A program made the position numbers and the translations under genes. The notes under the pieces were generated by a model. It had not been told where the DNA came from. It was given only the letters and a program-made list of their open reading frames with translations, and ran no database searches. From positions 124,001 to 188,000 of the forward strand of contig JADFUC010001074.1 of the NCBI GenBank assembly GCA_019722365.1: a stretch of DNA of 64,000 nucleotides. The letters run 5' to 3'. Source of the DNA: Lithospermum erythrorhizon. Taxonomy: Eukaryota > Streptophyta > Magnoliopsida > Boraginales > Boraginaceae. This document shows, in pieces, positions 11,032 to 23,533 of the stretch (position 1 is the stretch's first letter; each line of letters opens with the position of its first letter).

Positions 11032-13770
11032 TTTGTTACACGTAAATTTGATTTGAATTAAGATTATATTTTTAATTTAATTTAAAAGTATGAATTCGTC
11101 ACATTAACAACCCATCGAGTCTCTGTCTTGGGATATTATGGAGTAATTAATCGCGGAATCTGACTCAATTGATTATGATTAGAGATTTTATTTTAATCAT
11201 TTTAATACAAGATTTGCTCCTTATGAAAGTCGAATCTACAGTGAAGAGGCGAGGTTAATTTAATTTAGTTGTCTTTTTTGAGATATTGGTTTTATTAGTA
11301 ATTATTTTTTATTCCACAATTTATGTTATTGGATTTGCTTTTAAAGTAATTTTATAAGATTTGTATTGTAATTTTTGTAGGTAATTAAATCGTTATTCGT
11401 GATGAGAATTTTACGTCATATAATGAAAAATAAATAAAAATGAGTTGTATGGAGAATCATTTGGATGAAATATCATATTACATTACATTAAAAATATTAA
11501 ACTTCATAGAACATATGAAGTTTATAAAGATACTTGAATTTAAAAATTAAATAATCAATGATCAAAATATGAAATTTAAATACTAATTTAGAATTTAGAA
11601 ATCAATAAAGTATAAGGAGTATTTTTTTTTCTTTTTGTTCTTTCTTGTAATGATCAGTTTGTGTTTTATTTGCTGGCCAAAACAAGACTTTTCTGGATGA
11701 TGAGGTTGGATCTTGACTTGAATTAATGATGATTGGGAGGTATACAAAGAGCCCTTGATTTTAGTTCAATTACGGAAATGCCATTTTTTGTGACGTGGTT
11801 GTGGGCTGTGTGAGTTGAAAAGCCTAGAATTTGCCCGAAAAGGCATAGAGGTGTGTTACAGAGTATAATTTGTGTGATACTCTAATGCTTTATTTTTAAA
11901 TATGCTTAGTTTATTTCGCACTTATTTTAATCAAGCGATTTTAGCTATTTCAGACATATATTAAGAAAAATAATAATACTACGGCTGATGCTTATTTTAA
12001 GCAGTAAGAGTTAAAAGATATCTAAAACGTAAACATACTATTTATTACGCTAAACGACAACTATAAAAAATATTTTTTTCGCTAAAAATAACGACTATAA
12101 AATTAGAGGGAGTATTATTTACTAGCTCCCTTCATCTCATTAATCTATATTCAATTTCGAATTTTCATTTTGACAATAATCTCGATCAGAATATTTTTAT
12201 TCATGCTTTTATAATATTTTAATAAAAATATACAATAAAAATAAAAAATAAATTTTTTTCATTGATATATTTTTCATCAAGTATTATAAAACACAAAAAA
12301 ATATCTACGGTCAAAGTTCAACTATAAAAAAGTGAAAAATCAAAAAGTAACAATTTTTTTATGAATGCTAGATACTATATTTTGTTAAAATTTTGATACA
12401 TATATTAGTATTTGTTTTTAAAATTTCATTTAAAAAAAACATGTTTCTGGAGACTTGTAGGCCACTTCACAGAAGTTGTCGTGTTTGTGGGCGAATTGCA
12501 TGTTACTCGGCGCTGGTGGTCATACTGTGAATGATGACACTCTCGCTCTCTCACGTGATCTGAAAAATTCGATTGTATACATATTTGAATAATTATCGAA
12601 TTAATTTGAGTATAAAATATTGTTCGAAGAGTATGATGAGTTTAAGATAATTTTTAAATTGTCTACTTAAATAGGATAGTTTAGTCTTGTTACTGATCAA
12701 TTATATTTAGATGGTAATTAATAAAAACCTAATTCCCCATTCATGTATATGCAATCAATCTCAATCCCCAAATCCCTCAATACAAGCTTCCTTTTCAATT
12801 TCAATCCCCAAATTTCCTAAAACAAGTTTCTAAACTCTACAATCATCTCACTGAAAGGAGAAAAGCAGCCCTCAAATCCAAATAATCACAAATTCACAAC
12901 TAGAAAAGTCGTGCCACCTTCAACCACCGATGTTCAAGCCAAATGAATCATGTATTTCGTCAATTAACTATGAATACGTGCATGCATTTGAAAATTGAAT
13001 TAGATTATTGTTGAATTTTGTTATTATGAAATTGAGTTATTGTAGAAGAGTTTGATTGATTCATTCAGGTTATTATGGAATGACTTATTAATAAATTGAG
13101 TTAATTATTTAATTGACTAGATTAGTTTGGTATATCATTTTGATTGAATTCATCATGTTGATTGTATGCTTTTGTCATGTTATGATTTTGCTTTGGGTTA
13201 TTGTTAAAAGTTAAGTTAGGTTAGACCATTCACTATGCATTTTTTCCTTTTTGTTTTTCGTTATTTTCAATATGACAACTCATCTTCACCTCATATATAA
13301 CACCCTATATATACTATTCATCCACTACAATACTTATTTTATAAAATAAAAATATTTTATATTTTATATACACAATTCCCTATATTTCATTATTTTATCT
13401 CAACTCCAATTTTCAACATATCTCACATATCAATTTTTATTTTATTATTTATATAAAATATATGTTTTTATGTATATTATCATATCTAATTTTCAAATAC
13501 ATATAAATAAAGTTATTTTTTTAGAATTTCCTTTTTATCATCTAATGGTAATTTTTATATTTTTTTACATAATAAAGTTAATCTCACATTTTTTTAATAG
13601 CTTTGACATTAAAATAATTCATTCATCTATTATAATATAATTTTTCATTAAACGAAATAATCAAAATTCATTATAAAAATTACATAAACATAGGAATGAA
13701 AATTACAATTAAAACAACAAACACAATTTAAAGTACACCCAAACAAAAAATAAAAACTCAAATAAGCTTA
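11032..13770. other. AT-rich intergenic DNA
   Basis: No gene recognised. Around 12040-12115 is a copy of a short repeat (CGCTAAACGACAACTATAAA and flanks) that recurs near 45440 and, inverted, near 61800, so it is probably part of a MITE family. The rest shows no structure I can name. Confidence 0.5.
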
Positions 13771-13896
13771 TCAATTGTCATCACCAGACCCAAATTTTTC
13801 ACATATGTGCTCAACTAGATCAGCTTGCAAATGTGCATGTTTTTGTCTATCGCGTACTTTAATTGTTTTTTGTATGTAATCAAATGCTTGATTCAT
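13771..13896 (-). pseudogene. PIF/Harbinger transposase carboxy-terminal remnant
   Basis: A 41-codon minus-strand frame contains KVRDRQKHAHLQADLVEHI followed by CEKFG and an acidic tail to a stop at 13771. This resembles the last segment of plant Harbinger-type (DDE_Tnp_4, ALP1-like) proteins, which typically have an R-D-x-x-x-H-x-x-L-Q-x-D-L-V-E-H pattern. Nothing of the catalytic domain was found upstream, so it is a truncated relic. Recognition is from motif memory, not from a search. Confidence 0.5.
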
Positions 13897-14466
13897 TAAA
13901 ATAATTTATTCATATATTTACTAAAAGTTTTATAATATGATTTATCATTAAACGTAGAGAAAAACTCATTAAAAAATATGTTATATATTTTATTTGTATC
14001 TTATAATCTATTACAAATTATATACTTAAACGAAATAAATAAAATTCATTACCATTATTATATCAACATATAAATGATAATTACAGCCTAGATTAAAATA
14101 ACAAACACAATTTAAAATACATTCATCGAAATCAAAAATATCGATTGAATTTAGTAAAAACTTCATTATCTCTTGTAGCAAAAATATCGATTAAAAATAT
14201 CGATTGTCTCGAAGAACAATATCGATAGACAAATGATTACCTTTCCAAGAAACACACGGCTTCTTTCAAGTGGTTGGCCTAAGTCACTTTTATTTTGGCT
14301 GGGCGTTGTAGAACAATGTTATTTATGCAACATAGATAAAACAATCAGTGCTGGTGGAATGGTAGTTTTTCAAGGAAAAACATCTAATAGCACACTTCAT
14401 AGCAAGTGCTCTTATATATATGTTATTTGTGGTACTGATGTGATTACTCAATTGTTGTTTTCAATA
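13897..14466. other. Intergenic, no gene recognised
   Basis: AT-rich sequence flanking the Harbinger remnant. An 80-codon plus-strand frame at 14233-14475 has no recognisable similarity and is not annotated as a gene. Confidence 0.45.
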
Positions 14467-14650
14467 GGTTATTAGTACCTCACTTATGTCCCATTTATAA
14501 TTTTATGCGGGTTATGAGTATCAATATAATTGTCACGGTAATTTTATAGTACCTCAATTATGATACTAATGGGTTATGGGTACCAATAAAATTACCTCGA
14601 TTGTGTCATTGATAGGTTATGGTGTCTCAATATACTTGTCTTAATTATGT
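14467..14650. repeat. ~43-bp degenerate tandem repeat, cluster 1
   Basis: The core GGTTAT(G) recurs at 14467, 14509, 14572 and 14615 with flanking text like 'agtatcaatataattacctcaattatg'. Spacing is 42, 63 and 43 bp. The same unit appears in clusters at 18905-19080 and 19600-19800. Confidence 0.75.
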
Positions 14651-15820
14651 CATTCTTTGTTAATCTGTATTTAATTTTACCGTGAACGAAAGTTAAAGTG
14701 ATTTCTTAACAATCGTGTGGCCCACCGTGAATCAATAAGAAACGTGAACGTTAGCTTATAACCTCTTCAGGACGCTGTCACTCTACCACATACATCAGTG
14801 TGTACTTTATCTCCAATAAATCACTTACCCTTCATTGAATCCAAGAAAGGGTGTTTTAGTCATTTTGCCCGTATAAGCATTCACACTTATCGCATTTATC
14901 ATAATTGAAACCTTCAAGTATCCCAAATGGACCGGAGTTTCTTGATTCAAGCTTCGTTAATACGAATTCAATCCGCAACGCCATAAAGATGCTTTGGTCT
15001 GGAGTCATTAGGTTAGCTTATTCCGTTTTAAGTTTATGTTATACAACTCAATCATCATGTCTAAAACGAATTGCACCATTTCACATGAAGGTGACTAAAT
15101 ACTATCTCATTCCCCGTGATCCTGTAAATTATCGGGATCTATTGAAATTTAAAACCATCATCAAGCTCAAAAAATGTAAAATAATATTCCCGAATTGCGT
15201 GTACATAGTGTTCAAATGATAAGTTCAAAACAAGGTCCGGTGGGCAATTTAAATCGATGGATCCCACGCAAAAGGCCGCAAATCTTAAATACTGCTCCTC
15301 ACACGTAGATCCATTTCCTCTAGCGAAGTCTTCTACTTGACTCGAGTTCCCGTGATATTATGATAAATATTAGAACCAATAACTTTCAAATTGCCTCAAA
15401 GACCTACTCTAAGAGAATTTAGCTTGTACAAACTTCAATAACATACATACCAGGCCGAAAGGGTCGCGAGACCATTCTTCCTATCATCTCGTGAACTTCC
15501 CTCAAGTGTCGACTTCAAAGGACTGGTTCCCGCAATAATGACATTTGCCATCCTTCCTAGTGGCTCCCCGTCTGAAGAAATTGGGATTACTCGAACCCGG
15601 CTTTCACGGGTAAACTTCTTCTTCTTCTTTCTGTAGCTTTCTTGTTTTGGACCACCAAAACGTAAGGAGTGAAGTTTTAGTCTTGCTCACCTTCGCCTCA
15701 AGATTCGTGGATCATCTTATGTAGTTCGCTTAGAGATAACTCAAACTCTCATGCATATCAAGCTCACGACAAACCGAGAGGAATGTATCCTGAAGAGACT
15801 TTAGACGAGGTCCACAGCCT
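14651..15820. other. Repeat-derived DNA, likely interior of a minus-strand LTR element
   Basis: On the minus strand this follows a primer-binding-site-like sequence at 15821-15835 and so may be the 5' interior of an LTR retrotransposon. I found no intact gag or pol frame. The base composition is more GC-rich than the surrounding DNA from about 15230 on. Confidence 0.4.
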
Positions 15821-15840
15821 GGCTCTGATAAGCAATGTTA
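15821..15840 (-). mobile_element. LTR end plus primer-binding site of a retroelement
   Basis: Read on the minus strand, TAACA (15840-15836) is followed by TTGCTTATCAGAGCC. This resembles the tRNA-iMet primer site TTGGTATCAGAGC that follows the terminal CA of a plant LTR, with two mismatches. The LTR would extend to higher coordinates. Its other end and a partner LTR were not found, so the element is probably fragmented. Confidence 0.5.
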
Positions 15841-15861
15841 TCGGCCAGTCCCAACTGACGG

Positions 15862-16499
15862 CTGGTGTCGGTCCGGACCGGACCGGACCGAAACCACTAT
15901 CGGATCAAGGGTTCGGACCGGACCGGATCCGGTCCAAACCGGTCCGGTTTCGGTCCATCCGGAACCGGTCCGGTCCGAATCCATCCGGATCCGACAGTAT
16001 CCGATATAATATCCGTTCGATAGTATCCGGAGCATGTCCGAAACTCGATCCGATAGTATCCGAGATCCAAACCGAAATTTGAACACGAAACCGAAACTCA
16101 AAAAATTACAATAAATCGAAAATTCACCATTCGTCCATTCCACATTCCATACTCCAAAATTTCCAAATTCCAATGTTAAAAACAAACCGGGGGTCAATCG
16201 AATTACAACATTATGAACAAAAATTAGTAAATGCAAAAGCATAATTGAAAATACAAACATATTTACATAAATTGAAAAAACTGAAAATAAAAACATATTT
16301 ACATGAATTGTAAAAATTGAAAATACAAACAATAAATGAAAATAAACTAATTAAAACATATTTAACAATTCGAAAATATAAAAAAGAATTAACCGTTAAA
16401 AATCGGATCCGGCAATACCGTCCGGATCCGTTTCGATAATGGGTCCTGATCCCCGTTCGATACCGGATCGAATGTTGGATCCGGAGTCGATCCTGGCCC
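15862..16499. mobile_element. hAT-like non-autonomous element (638 bp), candidate
   Basis: Both ends are dense in TCCGGACC and GGATCCGG type motifs (15870-16040 and 16400-16490) around an AT-rich middle. The same 8 bases, ACTGACGG, lie on both outer sides (15854-15861 and 16500-16507), the length expected for a hAT target duplication. The outer termini (CTGGTGTCGGTCCGG on the left; the right end in reverse begins GGGCCAGGATCGACTCCGG) are only loosely inverted repeats. Plant hAT elements often carry such repeated subterminal motifs. No transposase is present. It sits inside the LTR ending at 15836, so it would be nested. Confidence 0.5.
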
Positions 16500-16507
16500 A
16501 CTGACGG

Positions 16508-18904
16508 GACTTTCGACCGAAGTCACCGCCCGGTTCCGATCGCCCGGGTTCACCAACAACGCCCCCGCGCTCTGAGAGACACTGGGTGCTCAGTGGCGCC
16601 GAGTCGATCGAATTTCGCTCAAATCGGGTTTTAATGATACGTAGTGGCTCGCGTCTCCCGTCTGCCCTCAACTTTGTCATTCACGGCAGAAAGCACACAC
16701 AAAGGTCATCTCTCAAGCTTAGATCTCTCTTCTCGAATAATTCCTCAAGTTGCCGGTATATGTCATATGTCGCCAATCTTTTCATATTGAACTGAACGAA
16801 GGGTTCCATATTGGCAAGTACTTAAGACATTGGACATCCAATAACACGACTCGGTTGGTGGATCCATTTTCCTACACGGGAGGCACCGTCATTGGCCTTG
16901 AGGAACCTTATCGCTCTCAAAGACGTATTCGCCTCGCTTCAAAACGATTCTCAAGTCGTGGATCTCACTCGCCAAAATTTGAGTTATTCAAATTGCGACT
17001 TTTCAAGCGCCGAAATAAGCGAAGTTCTTAGGGAGTAGTAAATGAGGTAGCCATTATTATAATTCTACAAGAATAAGTAATAAAGACAAAGATAATCGCA
17101 GAACTATCACGCTAAACACTTACAAATAAATCAGAAATTAAATACTAATACTTCAACTACCTAAATATATTAGTATCAAGACCTATTATACTCAAATTAG
17201 AACGGCAACACTCGCAAGATACATTTTGAATCCAAGTGTAATAGGTAGGTTATCAACCAATTATGTAAAACTACATAATCCTCTTGTATCGCTAGCATAC
17301 TATTCAAGATGCTACCCGACTTTGTATCTCCTACAACCGCTTAAGCATGTACCAATTAAACCAAATACTTACTTGGAGTGATCATCTCAAAATTCACAAC
17401 GTTAATGAAATCACTTCAACGTGATCCATTGTCATATCGAATCAGTAAACCTAACACCCGCCATCACAAAGCAGCCCAAAATGAACCTCTCAAAGCGGTC
17501 ATGAACATACAGATTTAATTTCGGAATTTTTTGAAATATCTAACCCTCTCTGTAAAATCGAAAACGATTCTACCTAAAATTAAAATGCAAATTAATCAAG
17601 TTTTAATCCCTTTCATTTCATGAAACAATTAAACAAATAGAAAATCATCAAAATCAATACAATGAAATGATGATTTCAGCCGTGTGATATACATACAAAA
17701 TGGGTTGATTTTTTCATATTATATATTCATCAATTGAATATACAAATCATGAATCAATCTAATTAATTAACAACCACGCCACACAACCCAATTGGGAGCA
17801 AAATACATCAAACTTCGAGTAGGGGCTCGAGGCAACGTTAGGAATCTAGTACGACCTCCTTGGCCCGCGTGAGAAACAACAATTCATACATCCCGAATCA
17901 AAATAATGTATATTAATCTAAAACACATAAATTACAATATGAATACGAGAGTTCTTTACATCATAGCCGAAGACGAACGAAATCACCCACCCCCAAGCCG
18001 TTTTACGGCTATTCCTTTCTCAAATAGCCTCCAATTGCCGACCAACACCAAAAAAGAATGCCCTCTAAAATGCACACACTGTGAGGAATCAATCCTGTAG
18101 ATGAACTTGCTGTGAGTTGTATGAACAAAATTGGAAGAGAAAATCTTCCAAGTTTATGAGGGAGTCACGGTTTTCGTTATGGGATGAAAAGTGGATTTTT
18201 GATTTCATGAAAAGAAAACTTTGCCCCTTTCTTTAAATACTATTTGCTACTTTCACCCGTTAAACAACTCAAGAATCGGCTTTTAACTCGAGCAACTTAA
18301 TCGCATCGTTATGTGCTTCTAATCAAATACGTAGTCACTAGCTGAAGTTGTTCTCTATTTTAATTAACTTAATAAAGCCACTGAAATATTAATGTCACTA
18401 TCAAATAACTTATCGAGTTACTCATCAATTTCAATTTTGAATTTATCAAACTTATGAAGTAAACCAATCGATGTTCATCAATATATATTTGACAAATATA
18501 TATATATATATATATATATAAGGCGTCGGCAGATACATCTCTCACCCCATAAAAGTCTCGTTTAATTTCACGCAGATGAAATATAATTCGAATGTCATCA
18601 GATGTGCGACCTTCTAGGCCCAGATAATAGAAAGTTGTATAATAATAATAATCTAATTAATTACTATTATTATAACGACACGAGTAGCATCTACCACGCT
18701 TCATAACCCTTAAATTATCACGGTAACCCACACTAGTAATATACAATTACTAAGTGAACAATGTCTAAAGAATCACATTTAACTAACCTCGTAGAAATGA
18801 ATTTATACACAATTGTTTGAACGATAATAAAAAGTGGGAATCAATTTTCATCGATTTTCAACAATTTCAAGCGAGGTATCATTATAATTACCTTTTTATT
18901 CCAT
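16508..18904. other. Repeat-derived DNA without recognised genes
   Basis: 16508-17040 is relatively GC-rich and may continue the LTR interrupted by the hAT-like insertion. 17040-18600 has several short frames (for example 17906-18100) but none with recognisable similarity. A TA microsatellite lies at 18497-18520. Confidence 0.4.
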
Positions 18905-19080
18905 TGGTGGGCAATGACATATCGATATAATTGCCTCAATTATGTCATTGGTGGGATATGAGTATCAATATAATGACATCAATTATGACATTGATGGATT
19001 ATGGACTATCAATATAATTATCTCGATTATTTTATTGGTGATTTATGATGTATAAATATAATTACCTCAATTATAAATAT
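18905..19080. repeat. ~43-bp degenerate tandem repeat, cluster 2
   Basis: Units with a core like 'ggtgggatatgagtatcaatataat' recur at 18908, 18953, 18996 and 19038 (spacing 45, 43, 42 bp). The inter-core text 'acctcaattatgtcatt' is the same as in cluster 1. Confidence 0.8.
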
Positions 19081-19594
19081 AGGTGGCCGGGGAGGTCAGA
19101 GATTCCCTCGAACAAATAGAGGGGAAAAAATAGAATTACAAACTAATTCAAACAAATGAAAATCTCGGACATATCATCAGCGGTTAGCTGGGTATAAATA
19201 GCGCCGCTAATGTAATCGGTAATCCCGTATCCGCCGCATCTGCCCGAAACCCGCCGAATCTTAATCTAGAAATACTCTAGTAATTTTTTTACTGATGGCT
19301 TATCGAAGAACTCCTAATTCGCCGATATTACTTGATAAAAAAATAAAATAAAGTATTATATATTATGTAAAATAAAATAATACTAATTTTCGACTTCAAA
19401 TAAAAAAGACAAACAAAATTTAAATATTATATATATTGTATAAAATTAAATATTACTTCATTAAAATACAAAAAAAACGCTCAAATTTATAAAAGTGACC
19501 ACTGCACTGCCTGCTAACAAATACTAGGTATAAAATACAATACTACACAATAATATCGACGGGTTAGCGTGGAAAACAATATATTCATTTCAGG
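19081..19594. other. Intergenic between repeat clusters
   Basis: No gene recognised. The sequence is AT-rich apart from a short GC-richer stretch at 19180-19260 that encodes nothing I recognise. Confidence 0.4.
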
Positions 19595-19800
19595 TATCAC
19601 ATTATGATTTGTTGTGATTTCAACCACGATATCGTCAATGTAGGTTATGAGCAGATAATATAATATTCTGCTGATATCACTTTGCTGGGTTATGACGCAT
19701 CTATAATTACCATAATTATAACAATAGTGGATTATGAGATATCAATTTAGATATCACCACAATAATCAGGTAGGTTATGTAGTATCAAAATCATTTAGAT
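19595..19800. repeat. ~43-bp degenerate tandem repeat, cluster 3
   Basis: GGTTATGA-like cores at 19643, 19687, 19728 and 19773 (spacing 44, 41, 45 bp) with the same flanking theme as clusters 1 and 2, more diverged. Confidence 0.65.
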
Positions 19801-20738
19801 TTTGGTAAATCTTAAAAACAAATATTACGATTTTCTTCATGTTATGCAGTTACCAAAATAAGGAGATATATTGAACAAGAAGATGTCACATAATAAAAAT
19901 TATGAGATTAAAACTAGTAATATAATGAGGATTGATTTTGTGATTTATTTGAGAAAATGGAGGGAATGGATTACTTGGTCATGAGAGAAAAAAGACAGAA
20001 CTCGATGTGGAAGATGTGAACATAGTGTGGGATGGCTGCTCAAGTCACATTCATTAAGTTTATGTCGAATTTCCAAGTTCAATGCTAATGTTCATATATG
20101 ATCACTTGTTTCTTGTTTAGACAAAGTAGAAAGAGTTGGTATTTGCTATAATCAAAACCAGAAAGAATTGACAATTCAAAAATCAAATCTGGAAAAAAAT
20201 AAATAAAAGAAAATAAACCTCCAAAATTAGCTAGAAACAAAGAATTATAACATTTAGGAAGTAACACCAATCAATCAATGGATTCTTCTATCCTATTTTT
20301 TAGCTTTTCAATTAATTCGCATAAAAATATATGACAAAACCAACCCTGACAATTTACAACCATCAGATGAAATTTATTGCTCAATCAACTCATCAAACGC
20401 TTGAGGATAACTTAAGCACAAAACTTAAGTCAAAAGCTTAAATTCATAAGTCAGTGATATATGACAAGAAAAATACTTCCCTCTTGTTACTGTTCTACTT
20501 TGAGACAAGTTCCTAAGTATGCTTCTCATGCTTCATATTTCTCCATATTTCTCTGATCATACTGTGCATGCTTACCAGATCACCTCAATTACAGGCCACT
20601 CCTAAGGGATAAGAAATAGGCGAACGTTTACAAATGTGCTCACCAAGCATGTTAGCATAAAAATGTAAAATTAACATTCAGAAACCAATGATAACGCTTG
20701 TGTCTATGCAATAGGCATGGCCCTGCAAAACGAACTCG
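19801..20738. other. Intergenic and 3' flank of the DCD gene
   Basis: No gene recognised. The right part, about 20450-20738, probably holds the 3'UTR of the minus-strand DCD gene. Confidence 0.45.
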
Positions 20739-23533
20739 TTATCTTCGTAATAAAGAGGGCCCTGCAAAAGAATAGCGAGATGCAACAGTTGGAGGGGCCA
20801 ATCCAGGGTCCTGTCCCAATTGATGGTACCTTCGTTCATACATCGGTTGTAGTGTCCCTGTGTTGTCAATACTGATAACACTCTCCGGCTGGGCACTTGT
20901 ACCACTAGCGTAATTTGGAAAATTAACGAAGGTCTCTCTCCTCGCCACAGCAGAAGACCCTGCATCTGTTCCAGCAGTCCTGGGCATTGAAAGATACCGG
21001 TTAACCAGAGAGGTCGTGGTGGCATCGTACGGGTTAGATGTTTCTTTATTCTGGTCTTCCATATCATGAGTGGGATCCATTGCTGTAGGAAATTCTGGTC
21101 GTCGAAGGGCATAATTTTGATATTCACTTTCATCGAGTACAAGGTGATCAGGATGTGCCACTTCACGTCTTGGTAGAGAATCCTCAATATAGACAGGTTG
21201 TCTCCGAACTTGCTCTCTTTCTCTACCAGATCTACTACGAAAATCAACAGCAGGAGCAGTTTGTACTGGACTCCTTCCCTGTTGGATACCGTAGTCATCG
21301 ACACTGACGGGAGCAGGGTGTCTCGGGAGTTGCTCTCTATCTCTACCAGATCTACTACTCAAATTAACAGCAGGAACAGTTCGTACTGGACTCCTCTGTT
21401 GAAGGCCATAGCCATCAACACAGATAGGATCAGGGTGTCTCTGGAGTTGCTCTCTTTCTCTACCAGAGCTACTACCATAATCAACAACAAGAGCCGTTCG
21501 TACTGGACTTCTCTGTTGGAGGCCATAGCCATCAACATAGACAGGATCAGGGTGTCTCTGGAGTTGATCTCTTTCTCTACCTGATCTACTGTTATTATCA
21601 ACAACAGGAGCAGTTCGTAATGCACCTCTTCCCTGTTGAGGCCACAGCCAATGGGCTAGACAGGATCAGGGTGTTCCTGGAGTTGATCTCTTCTCTTACC
21701 TGGATTCACTGTTGAGCACAGGACAGCTGGTACTGCTCTTCGATGTTGGAGGCCATAGCCATCAACATAGACAGGATCAGGGTGTCTCTGGTGTTGCTGT
21801 CTTTCTCTACCTGATCTACTACTATAATCAACAACAGGAGCAGTTCGTACTGGACCCCTTCCCTGTTGGAGGCCATAGCCATCAACATAGACAGGATCAG
21901 GGTGTCTCTGGTGTTGCACTCTTTCTCTACCTGATCTACTACTATAATCAAGAACAGAAGCAGTTCGCACTGTACTCCTTCCCTGTTGGAGGCCATAACT
22001 TCTGTATTCTTCCTCCGTGAGGAAAAGAGGACGATCAGGAAGGACCTCATCACGAGAGACAGGACGGTGGGGCAGTACATCCTGACGTGGGACATGCTGC
22101 TCGAGGAAATGATGCTGCCTCTCATATTGTAAAGGTACTAGTGTTCCCCTGGCTCCACCATGCACCTGCTCTCTCATAATTTCCCCATTAGTTAAAATTA
22201 GCGCAGGTGATGATCGGATAGTTTGCATCGGACTAAGTTCTTGATGAGAAGGTTTTCCATTTGAATGCAATAAATGAGCAGGACTAAACAGCTGTGCTAG
22301 GCGGTTGGCCTGAAACATTATAATATAGTAATTTGCAGGTATGCGTTATATCAATGATCATACAAGAAATGCAAGTGTTGGAAGATGGACATGTAATACA
22401 AATTCTTACTTCCTTTGAGGTCAACTCAGTCTGGAACTTGTGGGTCTTCTCGTCATAACTGTCTTTGATTGCCTTTTTAAATACACCCTCAGGGAGTGGA
22501 ACACAATCCTTCTCAACAACAAAGCGAACCTATTTTCAACAATCAACAAAAACAAATAAAAAACTGGAATTATTTTGGACAAAATTTATAGACAGCAAAA
22601 TCTGAGAACTAAAAAGACCTGAGCAGGGAAAGCACCACCAAAGGCTGCTGGTTCGAGCTTCATGCCACCTTCAGAGGAGGCTTTGTAGACACCATACATG
22701 AGTTTCAGGTCAAAGTCATAAAGAAAGAGCTTTAAACCAGGTTTGATGCTCAACACATGTTCTTTCTTGTTGTGCGAAACACCGAATACACCATAACGGA
22801 AACAATCTGGCTTGGTTCTTGCATTGCACATGAAAATCACTCCACCAACTTCATTATGTGGCCTCTTGTCTTTCCTCCTCACATCTCCACCAACTTGAAC
22901 ACCAGGCCTCTTGTCTTTCCTTTCTAAATCTCTACCAAATACATTCTGATGCTTGTTATCTTTCTTACTCGCATCTCCATTAAGTTCCTTCCTGGGCCTT
23001 TTACCATTCTTGTTCCCATCTCTACGCTTGTCATTAATTATTTCCTCCTTCTTCATCCCCTTCTTATCAGCAACCGAAAGATTCTCATTCTTTTTTTTAC
23101 CTTCTTCCCTTTCTCCTTTGTCTTTTCCAAATCTTTTCCTCTTATTTCGTTTTCTGACTTGAACTGGATGAGTCGTTTCAGCACCCTTGACTGTGTTCAC
23201 CACATTGGAACTTGAAACCTTCTCAACACTATTCTGATTATCTTTGCTTCCACCCTCGGCTGTGTTCCCCACATTAGAACTTGGAGCCTTCTCAACATTC
23301 TTTTGACTATCATTTATACGTCTTCTGAGTTTCCTGCGTCTATTCTTTCGCGTTTGCTTACTAACTTGAACAGGATGGGTGGTTACAGCATCATTTGCTT
23401 GCACATAACCCTCACCCGATGGCTTCTCTAAAACAACAGGACTCGGATTCACAATAATAGCAGAAGATTCCTTCTCAGTGACTTGATTAGCAGTTGACGT
23501 TGCACCATTAGCACTACTTTTACTTTCTTCCAT
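20739..23533 (-). CDS. DCD-domain protein with 40-residue tandem repeats, 3 main exons, one damaged repeat copy
   Basis: Plant DCD (Development and Cell Death) domain protein; the family is linked to stress and programmed cell death. Exons: 23533-22619, 22529-22410, 22309-20739. The start is ATG 23533; an upstream in-frame GTG is disregarded. Residues 1-228 are Lys/Arg-rich and low-complexity, with TTHPVQV and VEKxxSSNVxNT each occurring twice. The DCD domain runs from about 229 ([53 protein letters not shown]) across exon 2 ([20 protein letters not shown]) to about 355 (RLAQLF). Exon 3 encodes a ~40-residue repeat ([20 protein letters not shown] with SRSGRER), six to seven copies between about 21990 and 21200, then a tail ending [10 protein letters not shown]. 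One copy has a stop (TAG, 21656-21658) and a 1-base loss near 21640; the frame continues intact after it. A 74-nt intron (21699-21626) could remove both lesions. Without that splicing the protein ends in the repeat. Confidence 0.85.

Noticed and set aside
15783..16680. Arg/Gly/Pro-rich open frames on both strands
   Set aside because: They are translations of the CCGGACC/GGATCCGG repeats of the hAT-like element; composition alone explains the open frames.
14467..19800. CRISPR-like array
   Set aside because: The repeats are contiguous and degenerate without unique spacers, and the DNA is plant nuclear.
21626..21699. Alternative splice using the CTCAACAG acceptor at about 21632 with the GTAAGA donor
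   Set aside because: That junction is in the wrong phase and meets a stop within 12 codons; only the GAAGAG acceptor restores the frame.
21198..22020. Plus-strand and alternative-frame open frames with regular repeats
   Set aside because: Shadows of the 120-bp coding repeat of the DCD gene in other frames; a period divisible by three keeps them open.
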